A DNA stretch of 64,000 bases, taken from NCBI RefSeq assembly GCF_900176565.1, contig NZ_FXEH01000006.1, forward strand, positions 1,612,001 through 1,676,000, read 5' to 3'. The DNA is from Thalassobacillus devorans. GTDB taxonomy: Bacteria > Bacillota > Bacilli > Bacillales > Halobacillaceae. The notes below the pieces were generated by a model, which saw only the letters and a list, made by a program, of their open reading frames with translations, searched no databases and was not told where the DNA came from. The translations under genes were made by a program, and so were the position numbers. Shown one piece after another: positions 20,761-31,319 of the stretch; within the stretch, counting starts at the first letter, position 1; each line of letters opens with the position of its first letter.

Positions 20761-22035
20761 TTGATAATAAAACCATATAAGGTATTTGGTTTGTTTCTAT
20801 TACTCTTACTAAGTATCGCTGCGTATACGGCTGTGCCGGCCCATGCCGACAATGCTGTGGTCAATATTGATACGCTCAATGTAAGAGAAGGTCCTGGGTC
20901 TTTTACTAGGCAATTAGGGCAGATACATAGAGGCGAAACCTACCCGATACTGGATGAGAAGTCCGGATGGGTACAAATACAGTACAATGGCAAGAAAGCG
21001 TGGGTAGCTAAATATCTTGTCAAAGTACAGAACAATACATCACTTCGCTCCGATGTCAATTACCTACGAGTACGTGCAGAGCCTAACACGAACTCTAAAA
21101 TTCTCACCCATCTTATGAAGGGAGAGAAAGTAAGCCAGGTTGGAGCTAAAGGTTCCTGGTATCAAGTGAACAGCAAGAAAGGGAAAGGCTGGATCCATAG
21201 TGATTATTCGAGTCCTAGTAATTCTAAACAAAAATCCAGCCAACCATCTCAAACTAGTACCAGCTCTGGCAACTCTCAGAAAGTAACACTACTCTATAAT
21301 GGCACTAATATCCGAAGCGGTCCTTCTACCAACCACAAAATAGTAGGAAGAGCACACAAAGGCGACGACTTCCGGGTAGTTAGCAAAGAGGGAAAGTGGT
21401 ACAAGATTAAATATGGATCCAGTACAGCCTTTGTGGCCGGGTGGATTGTGACAGCGAATTCTGGAGCCAGTACAGTCAGTAACAGTTCCAGCAACGGGTT
21501 AAACGGGAAAGTGATTGTTGTGGATGCCGGTCACGGAGGACGTGATCCAGGCGCTATCGGCCTCAGCGGTACCTATGAGAAAACAGTCACCCTTTCGACG
21601 GCGCTTCATTTAAAAGAAAAACTGCAGGCTGCAGGAGCTAAGGTAATAATGACACGTAGCAGTGATAATTATGTCTCACTCGCACATAGGGTGTCCATAT
21701 CAAATTCATCTGCTGCCGATGCATTTATCAGCCTTCATTATAACAGCTTTCCATCCTATCCTGCCGCAAAAGGGATTGAGACTTTTTACAATCGAAGCCA
21801 GGACAGCAGTTTAGCCAAACAGGTGCAAAAAGGATTAATTCAAGCGACAGGCGCACGGGACAGGAAAGCTAAAGTGAACAGTTTCCATGTCATTCGTAAT
21901 AACGCAATTCCTTCTTTACTCTTGGAACTTGGTTATTTGTCAAACGCTTCTGAAGAATCGCTGATAAGAACATCTAGTTACCAAGGTAAAATTAGTACAG
22001 GAATAGTCAATGGACTTATCAATTATTTTCAATAA
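20761..22035 (+). CDS. N-acetylmuramoyl-L-alanine amidase with SH3 domains (YrvJ-like)
   Basis: Secreted zinc amidase that cuts the peptide stem from peptidoglycan. 424 residues: signal peptide ending about AHA (residue 30), three bacterial SH3 domains (about 33-88, 95-150, 172-230; each with NVREGPG, LRVRAEPNT or NIRSGPSTN), a serine-rich linker, and a C-terminal Amidase_3 domain. Catalytic motifs are DAGHGGRDPGAIG (zinc His), SLHYNSFP, and LLLELGYLSN (Glu). The start is TTG at 20761 with AAAGGAGG eight bases upstream. It is monocistronic, followed by a strong terminator, and transcribed away from hisS. Confidence 0.92.
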   Translation: MIIKPYKVFGLFLLLLLSIAAYTAVPAHADNAVVNIDTLNVREGPGSFTRQLGQIHRGETYPILDEKSGWVQIQYNGKKAWVAKYLVKVQNNTSLRSDVNYLRVRAEPNTNSKILTHLMKGEKVSQVGAKGSWYQVNSKKGKGWIHSDYSSPSNSKQKSSQPSQTSTSSGNSQKVTLLYNGTNIRSGPSTNHKIVGRAHKGDDFRVVSKEGKWYKIKYGSSTAFVAGWIVTANSGASTVSNSSSNGLNGKVIVVDAGHGGRDPGAIGLSGTYEKTVTLSTALHLKEKLQAAGAKVIMTRSSDNYVSLAHRVSISNSSAADAFISLHYNSFPSYPAAKGIETFYNRSQDSSLAKQVQKGLIQATGARDRKAKVNSFHVIRNNAIPSLLLELGYLSNASEESLIRTSSYQGKISTGIVNGLINYFQ

Positions 22036-22047
22036 TAAAGAGTTAAA

Positions 22048-22087
22048 AGCAGGAACCTCCCAATTTAGCGGAGGTTCCTGCTTTTTC
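22048..22087 (+). terminator. Terminator of the amidase gene
   Basis: Stem AGCAGGAACCTCC/GGAGGTTCCTGCT (22048-22060 with 22070-22082) followed by TTTTTC. Confidence 0.9.
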
Positions 22088-22154
22088 ATTTCATAATCCA
22101 CTCTGAACTGGAAATACGGAAGAGTTTAGTGATGTATGAGGAGCGATCAGGAAT

Positions 22155-22185
22155 GAAAGAAAGCTCAGAGCTTACACTCTGAGCT
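22155..22185 (-). terminator. Terminator of relA-dtd
   Basis: Stem AGCTCAGAG/CTCTGAGCT (22162-22170 with 22177-22185), T-rich on the minus-strand side, 18 bases after the dtd stop. Confidence 0.75.
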
Positions 22186-22202
22186 TTTGATCCTGGTATT
22201 TT

Positions 22203-22649
22203 TTACCTTTCTTTGCTATCCAAAATCAAAGTGACAGGGCCGACATTGTTTAACTGAACATCCATCATTTCTCCGAATGCTCCGGTTTCAACTTCGATTC
22301 CCTCTTGTACTACCAGCGTGTTGAACGCCTCATACAGCTCATTAGCTTTGTCAGGTTTCGCCGCTGCCATAAAATTAGGTCTGCGGCCTTTACGAGTATC
22401 GCCATAGAGCGTGAATTGAGAAATAGATAGTATTTTTCCCGCAACATCCTTCAGACTCAAATTCATCTTTTCCTGCTCGTCTTCAAATATGCGAAGGTTG
22501 ATAATTTTGTTTGCTAAATATTTTGCATCCTCTTCCGTATCTTCATGGGTCACACCTAGTAATACGACCAGGCCGGAATCAATCTCTCTAGTAATTTGTC
22601 CTTCGACTGTAACGGAAGCGTTTTTTGCACGTTGGATTACTGCTCTCAT
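22203..22649 (-). CDS. dtd: D-aminoacyl-tRNA deacylase
   Basis: Removes D-amino acids (and glycine from tRNA-Ala) from mischarged tRNA. 148 residues with the two active-site signatures [17 protein letters not shown] (about 78-94) and [12 protein letters not shown] near the C-terminus. Starts 15 bases after relA and shares its direction and terminator; the relA-dtd pair is conserved in Firmicutes. Confidence 0.96.
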   Translation of the reverse strand: MRAVIQRAKNASVTVEGQITREIDSGLVVLLGVTHEDTEEDAKYLANKIINLRIFEDEQEKMNLSLKDVAGKILSISQFTLYGDTRKGRRPNFMAAAKPDKANELYEAFNTLVVQEGIEVETGAFGEMMDVQLNNVGPVTLILDSKER

Positions 22650-22663
22650 AATAACTAATCCCC

Positions 22664-24865
22664 TTATTGCATCATTCTTCTTACTGTATATACTTCAGGA
22701 ATTTGTTTAATTCGATCGACAATTTTCCTTAAATGATTGATATTTTGAATTAATATCGTGATGTTAATAGTAGCCATTTTATTCCTGTCAGATTTACCAG
22801 AAACGGCTGTTATATTTGTTTTCGTTTCGTTGACCGCCTGTAATACTTCGTTCACTAAACCACGACGGTCATAACCTGATATTTCTAAGTCTACATGGTA
22901 TTGCTTGGAGTCGGAGCCGCTTCCTTCCCACTCGACTGGCAGCAAACGACTTTGCGCATCTTCAGTATGGACGTTGGGGCAGTCCGAACGGTGCACCGAT
23001 ACACCTCGACCTTTCGTAATATAGCCAACAATATCGTCTCCCGGAACAGGATTACAGCATTTAGACAAACGAACCAGGAGGTTGTCTACACCCTTTACCC
23101 TTACCCCGGAATCCCGTTTATTGGAAGGTTTAGCTTTAACTTCATTTTTCACTTCTTCTAAGGTTTCTTCGAGGTTCTGTTCCTGTTCTTTTTGTTTTCT
23201 TAATTTTTCAGTCAGCCTGGTAGCAATCTGGGCAGCAGTTATCCCTTGATAGCCTACCGCTGCAAACATATCATCTTCATTACTGAAATTGAACTTTTCC
23301 GACACACGGTCGAGATTCTCCTGGGTCAGTACCTCTTTTGGTGCTAAATCCATATTTTTTATTTCTTTTTCTACAAGTTCTTTTCCCTTCAGAATATTCT
23401 CTTCACGTCGTTGTTTCTTGAAGAATTGCTTTATCTTACTTTTGGCTTGTGATGTTTGGGCTAGTTTTATCCAATCTTTAGATGGTCCATACGAATGTTT
23501 TGAAGTCATCATTTCTACGATGTCTCCCGTTTTCAATTCATAATCCAGGGGCTCCATCTTCCCATTGATTTTCGCACCGATGGTATGGTTTCCAACTTCC
23601 GTATGAATGCGATAAGCAAAATCAACAGGTACAGAACCGGATGGAAGTTCTATAACATCCCCTTTTGGAGTAAACACATAGACCATATCAGAGAATAAAT
23701 CTACCTTTAAGGATTCCATAAATTCCTCGGCATCATGCGTTTCATTTTGCCATTCCAGAATTTCACGGAACCACGTTAATTTCTCTTCAAATGATTGTTT
23801 TGTTTGATTGAATTGGCCGCCTTCTTTATAGGCCCAGTGAGCTGCGATTCCATATTCAGCGATTTCATGCATTTCCTGCGTCCGAATTTGTACCTCGAGT
23901 GGATCTCCTTTCGGGCCGATGACCGTGGTATGAAGGGATTGATACAAGTTTGGCTTTGGCATGGCAATATAGTCCTTGAACCGGCCAGGCATTGGTTTCC
24001 AGCATGTATGGATAATACCAAGCACCGCATAACAGTCTTTAATACTATCGACAATTACCCGGACAGCCAGAAGATCATATATTTCATTAAATTGTTTATT
24101 TTGCAATACCATTTTCCTATATATACTGTACAGGTGTTTCGGCCGTCCGGAAATGTCCGCTTTGATATTAACCTCTTGCATTCTATCTTCTATTTCTTTC
24201 ATGACATCTTCTATATAGAATTCGCGTTCATTACGCTTTTGTTTCATTAAATGTACAATACGATAATACTGCTGAGGGTTTAGGTAACGCAAAGCCGTAT
24301 CTTCAAGCTCCCATTTTATGGTGGATATACCAAGACGGTGAGCTAATGGTGCAAAAATCTCAAGCGTTTCATTGGATATCCGCCGCTGCTTCTCCGGCGG
24401 TAAGTGCTTTAAGGTCCTCATATTATGAAGCCGATCCGCCAGTTTAATCAGAATTACCCGGATATCCTTTGCCATCGCGACAAACATTTTCCGATGATTT
24501 TCAGCTTGTTGTGCTTCTTTTGACTTATATTTGATTTTTCCAAGCTTTGTCACACCATCAACAAGCATGGCTACTTCTGTGTTGAAGGTTTCTTCTATTT
24601 CTTCAATAGACACTTCTGTGTCTTCTACGACATCATGAAGAAAACCTCCAGCAATGGTCTCCGGGTCCATCTCCAAGTTGACAAGAATGCCGGCAACCTG
24701 GATAGGGTGAATAATATATGGTTCTCCCGACTTACGAAATTGATCCTTGTGTGCCTGCTCTGCAAATTCATAAGCGCGTCGAATAAAACCGGCATCTTCT
24801 TCCGTCAAATACCGGCTTGCTTCCTCAATCACTTCTTCTGCGCTCAAAATTTTGTCTTTCGACAT
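22664..24865 (-). CDS. relA: Bifunctional (p)ppGpp synthetase/hydrolase Rel
   Basis: Makes and breaks the alarmone (p)ppGpp. 733 residues with all Rel domains in order: HD hydrolase ([12 protein letters not shown] near 77, [10 protein letters not shown] near 142), synthetase ([15 protein letters not shown] and [18 protein letters not shown] near 265), TGS (about 390-450), zinc-finger region ([13 protein letters not shown] near 585), and C-terminal ACT. The HD motif is intact, so it should be bifunctional. Upstream lies apt, another enzyme of purine balance. Confidence 0.97.
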   Translation of the reverse strand: MSKDKILSAEEVIEEASRYLTEEDAGFIRRAYEFAEQAHKDQFRKSGEPYIIHPIQVAGILVNLEMDPETIAGGFLHDVVEDTEVSIEEIEETFNTEVAMLVDGVTKLGKIKYKSKEAQQAENHRKMFVAMAKDIRVILIKLADRLHNMRTLKHLPPEKQRRISNETLEIFAPLAHRLGISTIKWELEDTALRYLNPQQYYRIVHLMKQKRNEREFYIEDVMKEIEDRMQEVNIKADISGRPKHLYSIYRKMVLQNKQFNEIYDLLAVRVIVDSIKDCYAVLGIIHTCWKPMPGRFKDYIAMPKPNLYQSLHTTVIGPKGDPLEVQIRTQEMHEIAEYGIAAHWAYKEGGQFNQTKQSFEEKLTWFREILEWQNETHDAEEFMESLKVDLFSDMVYVFTPKGDVIELPSGSVPVDFAYRIHTEVGNHTIGAKINGKMEPLDYELKTGDIVEMMTSKHSYGPSKDWIKLAQTSQAKSKIKQFFKKQRREENILKGKELVEKEIKNMDLAPKEVLTQENLDRVSEKFNFSNEDDMFAAVGYQGITAAQIATRLTEKLRKQKEQEQNLEETLEEVKNEVKAKPSNKRDSGVRVKGVDNLLVRLSKCCNPVPGDDIVGYITKGRGVSVHRSDCPNVHTEDAQSRLLPVEWEGSGSDSKQYHVDLEISGYDRRGLVNEVLQAVNETKTNITAVSGKSDRNKMATINITILIQNINHLRKIVDRIKQIPEVYTVRRMMQ

Positions 24866-25004
24866 CTAATCACCTTAGTTTCTATACATACTTGTTAAAA
24901 ATTTAAACTTAGTTTTATCTCATTATCAAAAAAAGAGGGATAAATGTAAAGAAAAAAGTTTAATTATAAACAAAGAGCACCCTTAGGAGGGCACTCCATT
25001 ATCT

Positions 25005-25517
25005 TTAGTATTGCATCAATGTTAACACATCATGTCCTTCAAGCTTTTCTCTTCCATGTAAATAGGTTAATTCAATTAGAAAAGCGCAGCCGGCTACAAC
25101 ACCGCCAAGTTCTTCAACGAGTTTGATTGTTGCTTCGATCGTTCCACCAGTAGCTAATAAATCGTCGGTGATAAGCACTCTCTGACCTGGCTTTATTGCA
25201 TCCTTATGGATAGTAAGGACATTTTCTCCATATTCTAAACCATAATCGACTTTAATTGTTTCCCGCGGGAGTTTCCCTTCTTTTCGCACAGGGGCAAAGC
25301 CTACTTCGAGTGCGTAAGAAACCGGACAACCAACGATAAACCCACGAGCTTCTGGTCCTACAATCAAATCGATATCCAATGATTTAGCATATTCCACGAT
25401 ATCATCGATGGCAGACTTAAAGGCCTTTCCATTATCCATCAATGGGGTGATATCCTTAAAACGGACACCCTCTTTTGGCCAATCTTCTACAATAGCAATA
25501 TGTTGTTTATAATCCAT
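25005..25517 (-). CDS. apt: Adenine phosphoribosyltransferase
   Basis: Salvages adenine to AMP with PRPP. 170 residues with the PRPP-binding motif [17 protein letters not shown] near 120-136 and [16 protein letters not shown] near 55-70. The start overlaps the recJ stop by 11 bases, so the pair is translationally coupled. A weak hairpin (GAGTGCCCT/AGGGTGCTC with G-T pairs, about 24977-24999) follows on the minus strand. Confidence 0.97.
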   Translation of the reverse strand: MDYKQHIAIVEDWPKEGVRFKDITPLMDNGKAFKSAIDDIVEYAKSLDIDLIVGPEARGFIVGCPVSYALEVGFAPVRKEGKLPRETIKVDYGLEYGENVLTIHKDAIKPGQRVLITDDLLATGGTIEATIKLVEELGGVVAGCAFLIELTYLHGREKLEGHDVLTLMQY

Positions 25518-27849
25518 ATGTTACTTCCTCCTTAACGGCCAAGTCCATTTGCTCCATATATTGATCGAACCAGGATTTCAGTTCTTGATAATTGGAATAA
25601 TAAAGTTTCTTTTCGACTTGTAATTTCCGTTGTTTTAACTGATAAGTATCCGAATCATTTAAATCCTTCTTAGACGGGGAAGGATGTAGTGAAATCAGTC
25701 CATTCTCTATTCTAACAAAATCCAACTCAAAAAACACCTGGGAGATAAATTCCAATGTATCTTTGCTCCAACCTTTATAGGAAGCAAGCTTGGATGCATC
25801 CCTGGACAACTCGAAAGTCTTATGTTTCAGAAGCATACCATAAAACCACTTAAAGTCCTCTCGCGTAGGAAGCTTATCAAAAAAGGCACTGTCATCTACC
25901 CGGTAACAGGCATATATCTTCTCAGGCTGAACCTTTCTTATGATATCAGCTAAATCGTCTAGTCGAGCAGGCAGATCCAATAGAACAAGGCCTGAAAAAT
26001 TGTTATCCTTCTCATTCATAATCGCCTCTTTATCCAACACATCCATTCCAAACGGCGCAGAACTTTTCCCTTCAAACGTAAGAGCTGCATGGTTATTCAA
26101 GCTGCTGCCTGCCAGCTTCTTCTCCAGGTATTTAGATCCCCGGTAGTCAAATAACTGCCATTCAGCAATACGGATATCCTTAATCATAATCTGGAGTTTT
26201 TTTCTGCCATTCCACTCATTGATGCCTAACTCACCGATGGCTTCCACCTTGGAAGAAGGAGAGATATCACTATACAATTCTCCCATTCCAAAAGCGATTC
26301 CATCCAGCTGCGTCCCTGACTTATTAAACTGAAATTTTAAGTGGTTTTGCTTGCTGCCAATTTGCCTAATCTCTTTGGGAGCATGTTCAATATGGAAAAT
26401 AGGCTTAGGGTTCCCCATCCCGAAAGGACTCAATTTATCTATTTCTTCCAACTGTTTTAGTGAAAGCATTTCAATATCAATCGTATTTTCAACATCGATA
26501 CTCTGGGTAAAATCATCTGGTGTCAATTGTTCCGAAGCTAATCGATTTAATTCCCGGCGAAGTTCATTGATATTTTCAATTTTCACTGTCATCCCGGCAG
26601 CCTGGGCATGTCCGCCAAAGTGTTTGAAAATGTCCCGTATCTTCATACAATTAACAAAGAGGTCAAAAGCATCGATACTCCTTGCTGAACCCTTTGCTTC
26701 ACCCGTCTCCTCATCAATCCCCATTACGATAGCCGGACGGTCGAAACGTCCGACCAAACGGGAAGCTACAATCCCAAGTACACCCGGATTCCAGCCAGGT
26801 TTAGCTACTACAATGACAGAGTCGTTTTCCCCTGATTCATCTGCTTCGAGAATCTTTTCAGCTTCATCCGCGATATCTGAAACTATTTTCTGACGCTCCT
26901 TATTCAATTGATCAATCAGTTTAGCCAATCCTTCTGCTTCTTCAGGGTCTCTGGTCAGTAGTAAATCTACCGCAGGTGAAGCATCCTGAAGACGTCCGAC
27001 AGCATTAATTCTGGGACCTACCTGAAAACCGATGGTTTCTTCATTACACTCCCCGTCTATACCGCAAATTTTTTTCAATGCCTGGATACCAGGGCGCGGC
27101 GATTGGGAAATAGCCTTCAAGCCGAAGGAAGCTAGCACGCGATTTTCGTCTTTTAAGGGTACCAGATCAGCAATAGTGCCAATTACCACAAGATCCAGGA
27201 GCTCTTTCGGTAATCTGCCCAGCAACGCCTGCGCAAATTTAAAAGCTACCCCTACCCCCGCTAATTCCTGAAAGGGATAAGAAGCTGATGCCTTTGGATG
27301 AATAATGGCATAAGCAGCTGGCAGTTCTTCCTGGACTTCGTGGTGATCGGTGATAATAAGATCCATCCCAAGCTCTTTTGCCACCTCTGCTTCATGGACT
27401 GCCGCAATTCCGGTATCCACCGTAATAATGACGTCGATACCATTTTCCTTTGCTTTCCGGAAAGCTTCTTCATTCGGGCCATACCCCTCCGTAAACCGGT
27501 TTGGTATATAAAAGTCGCAATCAGCGCCAGCTTCACGCAAAGCTTCCACCATTACAGATGTAGCACTTACCCCATCCGCATCATAATCTCCAAACACTAG
27601 AATATTTTCCTCTTTTTTAATCGCCTGTCTTACACGTTCCACACTTTCTTTCATACCCTCCATTAGAAAAGGATCATGCAAATGATCCAGAGAAGGAAAC
27701 AAAAACCGTTCAGCGCTCTCACTATCCGTAATATTTCTTTTCCATAATAACTTGCTTGTTAGTGGTGATAAATCTATATCATCAAAAAAGAAATCACGCT
27801 GCATTTCATCGTTATATGTAAAATTCCATTTCAGTTTACTTTTAAGCAT
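25507..27849 (-). CDS. recJ: Single-stranded-DNA-specific exonuclease RecJ
   Basis: 5'-3' exonuclease on single-stranded DNA in recombination and repair. 780 residues. DHH-family motifs: [18 protein letters not shown] near 80, [25 protein letters not shown] near 158; DHHA1 signature GGHAQAAGM near 407; OB fold after that. The C-terminal 200 residues form the extra domain of Firmicute RecJ. Apt overlaps its stop codon. Confidence 0.96.
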   Translation of the reverse strand: MLKSKLKWNFTYNDEMQRDFFFDDIDLSPLTSKLLWKRNITDSESAERFLFPSLDHLHDPFLMEGMKESVERVRQAIKKEENILVFGDYDADGVSATSVMVEALREAGADCDFYIPNRFTEGYGPNEEAFRKAKENGIDVIITVDTGIAAVHEAEVAKELGMDLIITDHHEVQEELPAAYAIIHPKASASYPFQELAGVGVAFKFAQALLGRLPKELLDLVVIGTIADLVPLKDENRVLASFGLKAISQSPRPGIQALKKICGIDGECNEETIGFQVGPRINAVGRLQDASPAVDLLLTRDPEEAEGLAKLIDQLNKERQKIVSDIADEAEKILEADESGENDSVIVVAKPGWNPGVLGIVASRLVGRFDRPAIVMGIDEETGEAKGSARSIDAFDLFVNCMKIRDIFKHFGGHAQAAGMTVKIENINELRRELNRLASEQLTPDDFTQSIDVENTIDIEMLSLKQLEEIDKLSPFGMGNPKPIFHIEHAPKEIRQIGSKQNHLKFQFNKSGTQLDGIAFGMGELYSDISPSSKVEAIGELGINEWNGRKKLQIMIKDIRIAEWQLFDYRGSKYLEKKLAGSSLNNHAALTFEGKSSAPFGMDVLDKEAIMNEKDNNFSGLVLLDLPARLDDLADIIRKVQPEKIYACYRVDDSAFFDKLPTREDFKWFYGMLLKHKTFELSRDASKLASYKGWSKDTLEFISQVFFELDFVRIENGLISLHPSPSKKDLNDSDTYQLKQRKLQVEKKLYYSNYQELKSWFDQYMEQMDLAVKEEVTYGL

Positions 27850-27918
27850 ACGTTCACCCCTGACCCACTCATTATACTAGAGGGATTCAGGGGTAGCAAA
27901 TAGATGAAAGTACTATTT

Positions 27919-28254
27919 TTATGACTTATGTTTTGTATCGTCAGCAGCAGTCGAACGTTGCTTATCATGCTTATTGTTATGGGATCGGAGTTCAGATCTC
28001 CCGGCAGGTGTCTGCCCTTTAGTGCCGTTCCGCAGCTTTTTAACCTCTCGCTGCAGTTGATAAAATCGTACCGAACCAGCTGCCGCTGTAACAATCCCCC
28101 CTAACAGTGCAGAAATAAGGATAACCAGTATCAAGGGCCACTCTCCTGTACCAAACATAAAATTGACTTCCACAGGATCCACATTGATTACAGCAAATAT
28201 AGCAATCAATAACGCAAATATAAGTGCTAATATCCAATAATATTGACCTTTCAT
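27919..28254 (-). CDS. yrvD: LapA domain membrane protein YrvD
   Basis: 111-residue protein with two membrane segments (about 5-27 and 40-62) enclosing the LapA/DUF1049 motif VINVDPVEVNFMFG, followed by a short coiled coil and a basic, hydrophilic tail. The E. coli relative LapA takes part in lipopolysaccharide assembly, which cannot apply in a Gram-positive; role here is unknown. Position before recJ is as in B. subtilis. Confidence 0.85.
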   Translation of the reverse strand: MKGQYYWILALIFALLIAIFAVINVDPVEVNFMFGTGEWPLILVILISALLGGIVTAAAGSVRFYQLQREVKKLRNGTKGQTPAGRSELRSHNNKHDKQRSTAADDTKHKS

Positions 28255-28333
28255 TCTATTCCTCCTTCCTCATTTACTGACTTTTTTATTATAGTCTATT
28301 TATTACCTTTATCCTTATCTGACAAACGTTCCC

Positions 28334-28366
28334 AAAAGAAAAACCTGCTTCCTGGAAAGAAGCAGG
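28334..28366 (-). terminator. Terminator of secDF
   Basis: Stem CCTGCTTC/GAAGCAGG (28344-28351 with 28359-28366), then TTTTTC on the minus strand, 18 bases past the secDF stop. Confidence 0.85.
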
Positions 28367-28383
28367 CTTATGAGAGGGCCTTA

Positions 28384-30660
28384 TTATACTTGTGGCCCTC
28401 CCGTATTTTTCTTTTTCACAAAGCTTAGTGGCTTTTCTTTGATATTTCTTCCTCTAAGCACTAGCCATAATTGGGCAGCGATGAATAGTGAAGAGTAAGT
28501 TCCAGCAAGCAAGCCTATCACCAGCGCGAAAGAAAAATTGGTAATCGAAGATGCACCGAATAAAAGAAGCATCAAGGCCGCGAAAACGACAGTCAGAACT
28601 GTATTGATACTTCTGGCCATTGTTTGCATCAAACTCTTATTAACGATTTTAGCCAACTGTGCGAATGATTTGACTCGTTTTTCCCGTTTTACATTTTCTC
28701 GAATCCGGTCAAAGGTGACAATCGTGTCATTGACCGAATAACCGACAATGGTCAATATGGCCGCAATGATGGTTATATCGAATTCCAACCTTGTTAAACT
28801 AAATAGTGCCAAGATGAAAAACGCGTCATGAAGCAGCGCAATGATAGCAGTCAAGGCAAAGTAGATTTCAAACCGGATCGTGACATAGATGATTATCCCT
28901 ATGGAAGCATACAGCACGGCAAGGGCAGCGTTTTTCGCAAGCTCTTGCCCTATAATTGGGGAAACCGTGCTTACGTTCGGTTCATTTCCATATTGGTCAT
29001 CATAATAAGCCTTGATTTCGGCAATTTTTTCCTGTCCTAGTACGCTATCAAAGCGAACATCGGCTATCTCACTATCATCTCCGGAGAGGACCACCTTTTT
29101 CGGCGATACATTGAACTCCTGTTCAAAAGTTTCTTCGACTTGTTCTGCTGTAATATTTCCATCAGATAAGATGGAGACACGGGAGCCACTCGTAAAGTCT
29201 ATTCCCAGATTCAACCTCATTACCGCAAGCGAAAGAATTCCGGCAACAATCAAAATAAGCGAGAGGGTGAAGAAACGTTTCCTCAAGCCCGCAAAATCTA
29301 TTTTCCGGTTGAAGAATGTAGCTTCTACTTCTTCCCCATCTTCAATATTTACTATCTCTTCTCTTTTCACTCCAAACCAGCCCGGCCGTTTATTCAGGAA
29401 TCGGCTCTTCACCCAAAGTCCTAAGAATAGACGGCTGCCGTAAACGGCTGTTATGAAGCTGACGAGAATACTGACAATCAACATGGTAGCAAAGCCTTTA
29501 ACCGAGCTTGTCCCAAATGTAAACAAGACAATCGCTGCAATCATTGTTGTTATATTCGCATCAAATATGGTTGATAAAGAATGTTGGTTTCCAGAACGGA
29601 AAGCAGCGAGTACCGACTTTCCTGATTTTATTTCTTCTTTAATACGTTCATAGGTGATGATGTTTGCATCAACTGCCATACCAACACCTAAAATCAAGGC
29701 AGCAATACCCGGGAGGGTCAACACGCCATTCATCCATTCAAAGATAAGTAAAATCAGATAAATATAGACACTAAGCGTCAATGTTGCGATGACACCTGGA
29801 AAACGATAATAGAACATCATGTACAAAAAGATGATTCCGATACCAATGAAGCCGGCATAAATCGTTTTGCTCATCGCCTGCTCCCCAAATTGAGCGCCGA
29901 CGGAAGTGGAATACATTTCCTCAAGGTCAGCAGGAAGGGAACCCGCATTAAGAATATCTGCCAGACGTTTAGCTTCCTCCACGGTAAAATCTCCGGTTAT
30001 TTGAATATTCTTACTGCGAATTGGTCCGTTTGAAAAACCGGGAGCAGATATATATTTTGGATCTTCTTTTCCATACTCTTCACCAAAAGAAGTATCTTCG
30101 TCAAAGTCCATCCATATGACCATAACATCATCCGGATATGGAGTATTTGGATCTTCCGGTATGCTGCTTATTTCTTTAGAAACTTCGTAAAATTTACTCG
30201 GGTCCTTCACTTGCAATGTAACAATCGGTGAATTCGTTTCTGAATAGGATTGGGAAGCACTGCCTTCCACTAAATCTGAACCATTCATATATTCATTGTC
30301 TTCAGCATCACGGAAAGATAAGTGGGCAGTAGTGGACAGTAGTTCACGTGCCTGCGTCTGATCTTCTACTCCAGCCAGCTGTACCCGGATACGATTGGGC
30401 TCTTCAATATCAATATTCGTTTCACTGATTCCCAGTACATTGACACGTTCTTCCAAGGAACGAGCCGTAACTTCAAGCACTTTTTCATTTACTTCCTGAT
30501 TTTCATCCAAGGGTTTTACTTCATACAGTATTTCAAATCCGCCTTGCAAATCCAACCCAAGCTTAATGTCTTTTGTAATTCCAGTAATAGTGGTGCCAAT
30601 TGTTCCTGCCAATATCAATACAACAAGAAAAAAGGCTATGATTCTGCCCCTTTTAACCAT
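28384..30660 (-). CDS. secDF: Fused protein-export membrane protein SecDF
   Basis: Proton-driven accessory motor of the Sec translocase. 758 residues, SecD and SecF in one chain as in Bacillus. SecD half: first helix at 7-28, DLQGGFEILYEV, periplasmic-type loop, then MAVDANIITYERIKEE near 335. SecF half begins about 450: GIDFTSGSRVSI, and GYSVNDTIVTFDRIREN near 645. Twelve membrane segments are expected. Start ATG 30660 follows AAAGGAGG. Transcribed from a consensus promoter about 180 bases upstream with a structured leader. Confidence 0.96.
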   Translation of the reverse strand: MVKRGRIIAFFLVVLILAGTIGTTITGITKDIKLGLDLQGGFEILYEVKPLDENQEVNEKVLEVTARSLEERVNVLGISETNIDIEEPNRIRVQLAGVEDQTQARELLSTTAHLSFRDAEDNEYMNGSDLVEGSASQSYSETNSPIVTLQVKDPSKFYEVSKEISSIPEDPNTPYPDDVMVIWMDFDEDTSFGEEYGKEDPKYISAPGFSNGPIRSKNIQITGDFTVEEAKRLADILNAGSLPADLEEMYSTSVGAQFGEQAMSKTIYAGFIGIGIIFLYMMFYYRFPGVIATLTLSVYIYLILLIFEWMNGVLTLPGIAALILGVGMAVDANIITYERIKEEIKSGKSVLAAFRSGNQHSLSTIFDANITTMIAAIVLFTFGTSSVKGFATMLIVSILVSFITAVYGSRLFLGLWVKSRFLNKRPGWFGVKREEIVNIEDGEEVEATFFNRKIDFAGLRKRFFTLSLILIVAGILSLAVMRLNLGIDFTSGSRVSILSDGNITAEQVEETFEQEFNVSPKKVVLSGDDSEIADVRFDSVLGQEKIAEIKAYYDDQYGNEPNVSTVSPIIGQELAKNAALAVLYASIGIIIYVTIRFEIYFALTAIIALLHDAFFILALFSLTRLEFDITIIAAILTIVGYSVNDTIVTFDRIRENVKREKRVKSFAQLAKIVNKSLMQTMARSINTVLTVVFAALMLLLFGASSITNFSFALVIGLLAGTYSSLFIAAQLWLVLRGRNIKEKPLSFVKKKNTGGPQV

Positions 30661-30738
30661 TTAAGTTGTTCCTCCTTTAATGACTGCACGCACGATACGC
30701 CGATACATAGCATCTTTATGTATATAAAACGTAAATAG

Positions 30739-30803
30739 GGTACCAGGACAGGCTGCTATTGTTCATAAGCTGTCGAGTTGGTTGTCAAGCCTATCCTCGT
30801 ACC
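30739..30803 (-). promoter_or_regulatory. Large stem-loop in the secDF leader
   Basis: Arms 30739-30754 and 30788-30803 pair over 16 positions with one G-G mismatch and one G-U pair in the RNA. The loop is about 33 bases. No T-run follows, so it is not a simple terminator. It ends about 78 bases before the secDF start. Function unknown; see findings. Confidence 0.6.
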
Positions 30804-30845
30804 ATACACAATCCGTATGATTTACTGAATTTTTCCAATAAAACT

Positions 30846-30875
30846 ATTATAGAAACCTTTTTAACTAACTGTCAA
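30846..30875 (-). promoter_or_regulatory. SigmaA promoter of secDF
   Basis: Consensus boxes on the minus strand: TTGACA (30870-30875), 18-base spacer, TATAAT (30846-30851). Start expected near 30839, giving a leader of about 180 bases. Confidence 0.88.
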
Positions 30876-30888
30876 TATAAGCTCAAGC

Positions 30889-31197
30889 TTATTCTACAGA
30901 AGATGCAGATTCTTTTTCTCCGGAAATTTCGGCAATTGAATTTACCAGATCTTTTCCGCGATGAGCTTCAACTGTCAGGAAACTTATGTAAAGAGCAGTA
31001 TTTAAATGAAAAATATCCTGCACCATCTCATATAAATGCTTATCCGGATTCCCTTTCCATACTTTGGATATTAAACAATTCCATATATCATCCGGGATAG
31101 AGTCGGGATAGCCCATCAATCGAAATTCTTCAGCCTTACTCCTCAAAGCAGGATATACCTCCAGTTTCCACTGGTCGGCTGATTTTATGGTTTTCAT
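30889..31197 (-). CDS. comN: Post-transcriptional regulator ComN (YrzD)
   Basis: 102-residue protein of the ComN family. In B. subtilis ComN promotes comE mRNA localisation or accumulation and is encoded between spoVB and secDF, exactly as here. Visible core: WKLEVYPALRSKAEEFRLMG, DDIWNCLISKVW, and a mostly helical C-terminus. I use ATG 31197, preceded by GGAGGAGGCG, rather than the frame start 27 codons upstream. A role in competence in this organism is inference. Confidence 0.82.
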   Translation of the reverse strand: MKTIKSADQWKLEVYPALRSKAEEFRLMGYPDSIPDDIWNCLISKVWKGNPDKHLYEMVQDIFHLNTALYISFLTVEAHRGKDLVNSIAEISGEKESASSVE

Positions 31198-31319
31198 CCT
31201 TTCGCCTCCTCCACGAGAAAGCCTGTCAGCCATATAAATAATGTCATGCTTGGCCACCTCTTTCGCATATACATTCATTGTATATGAATTTTATCACTTT
31301 GAGAAGGCAGGTCGTTATT

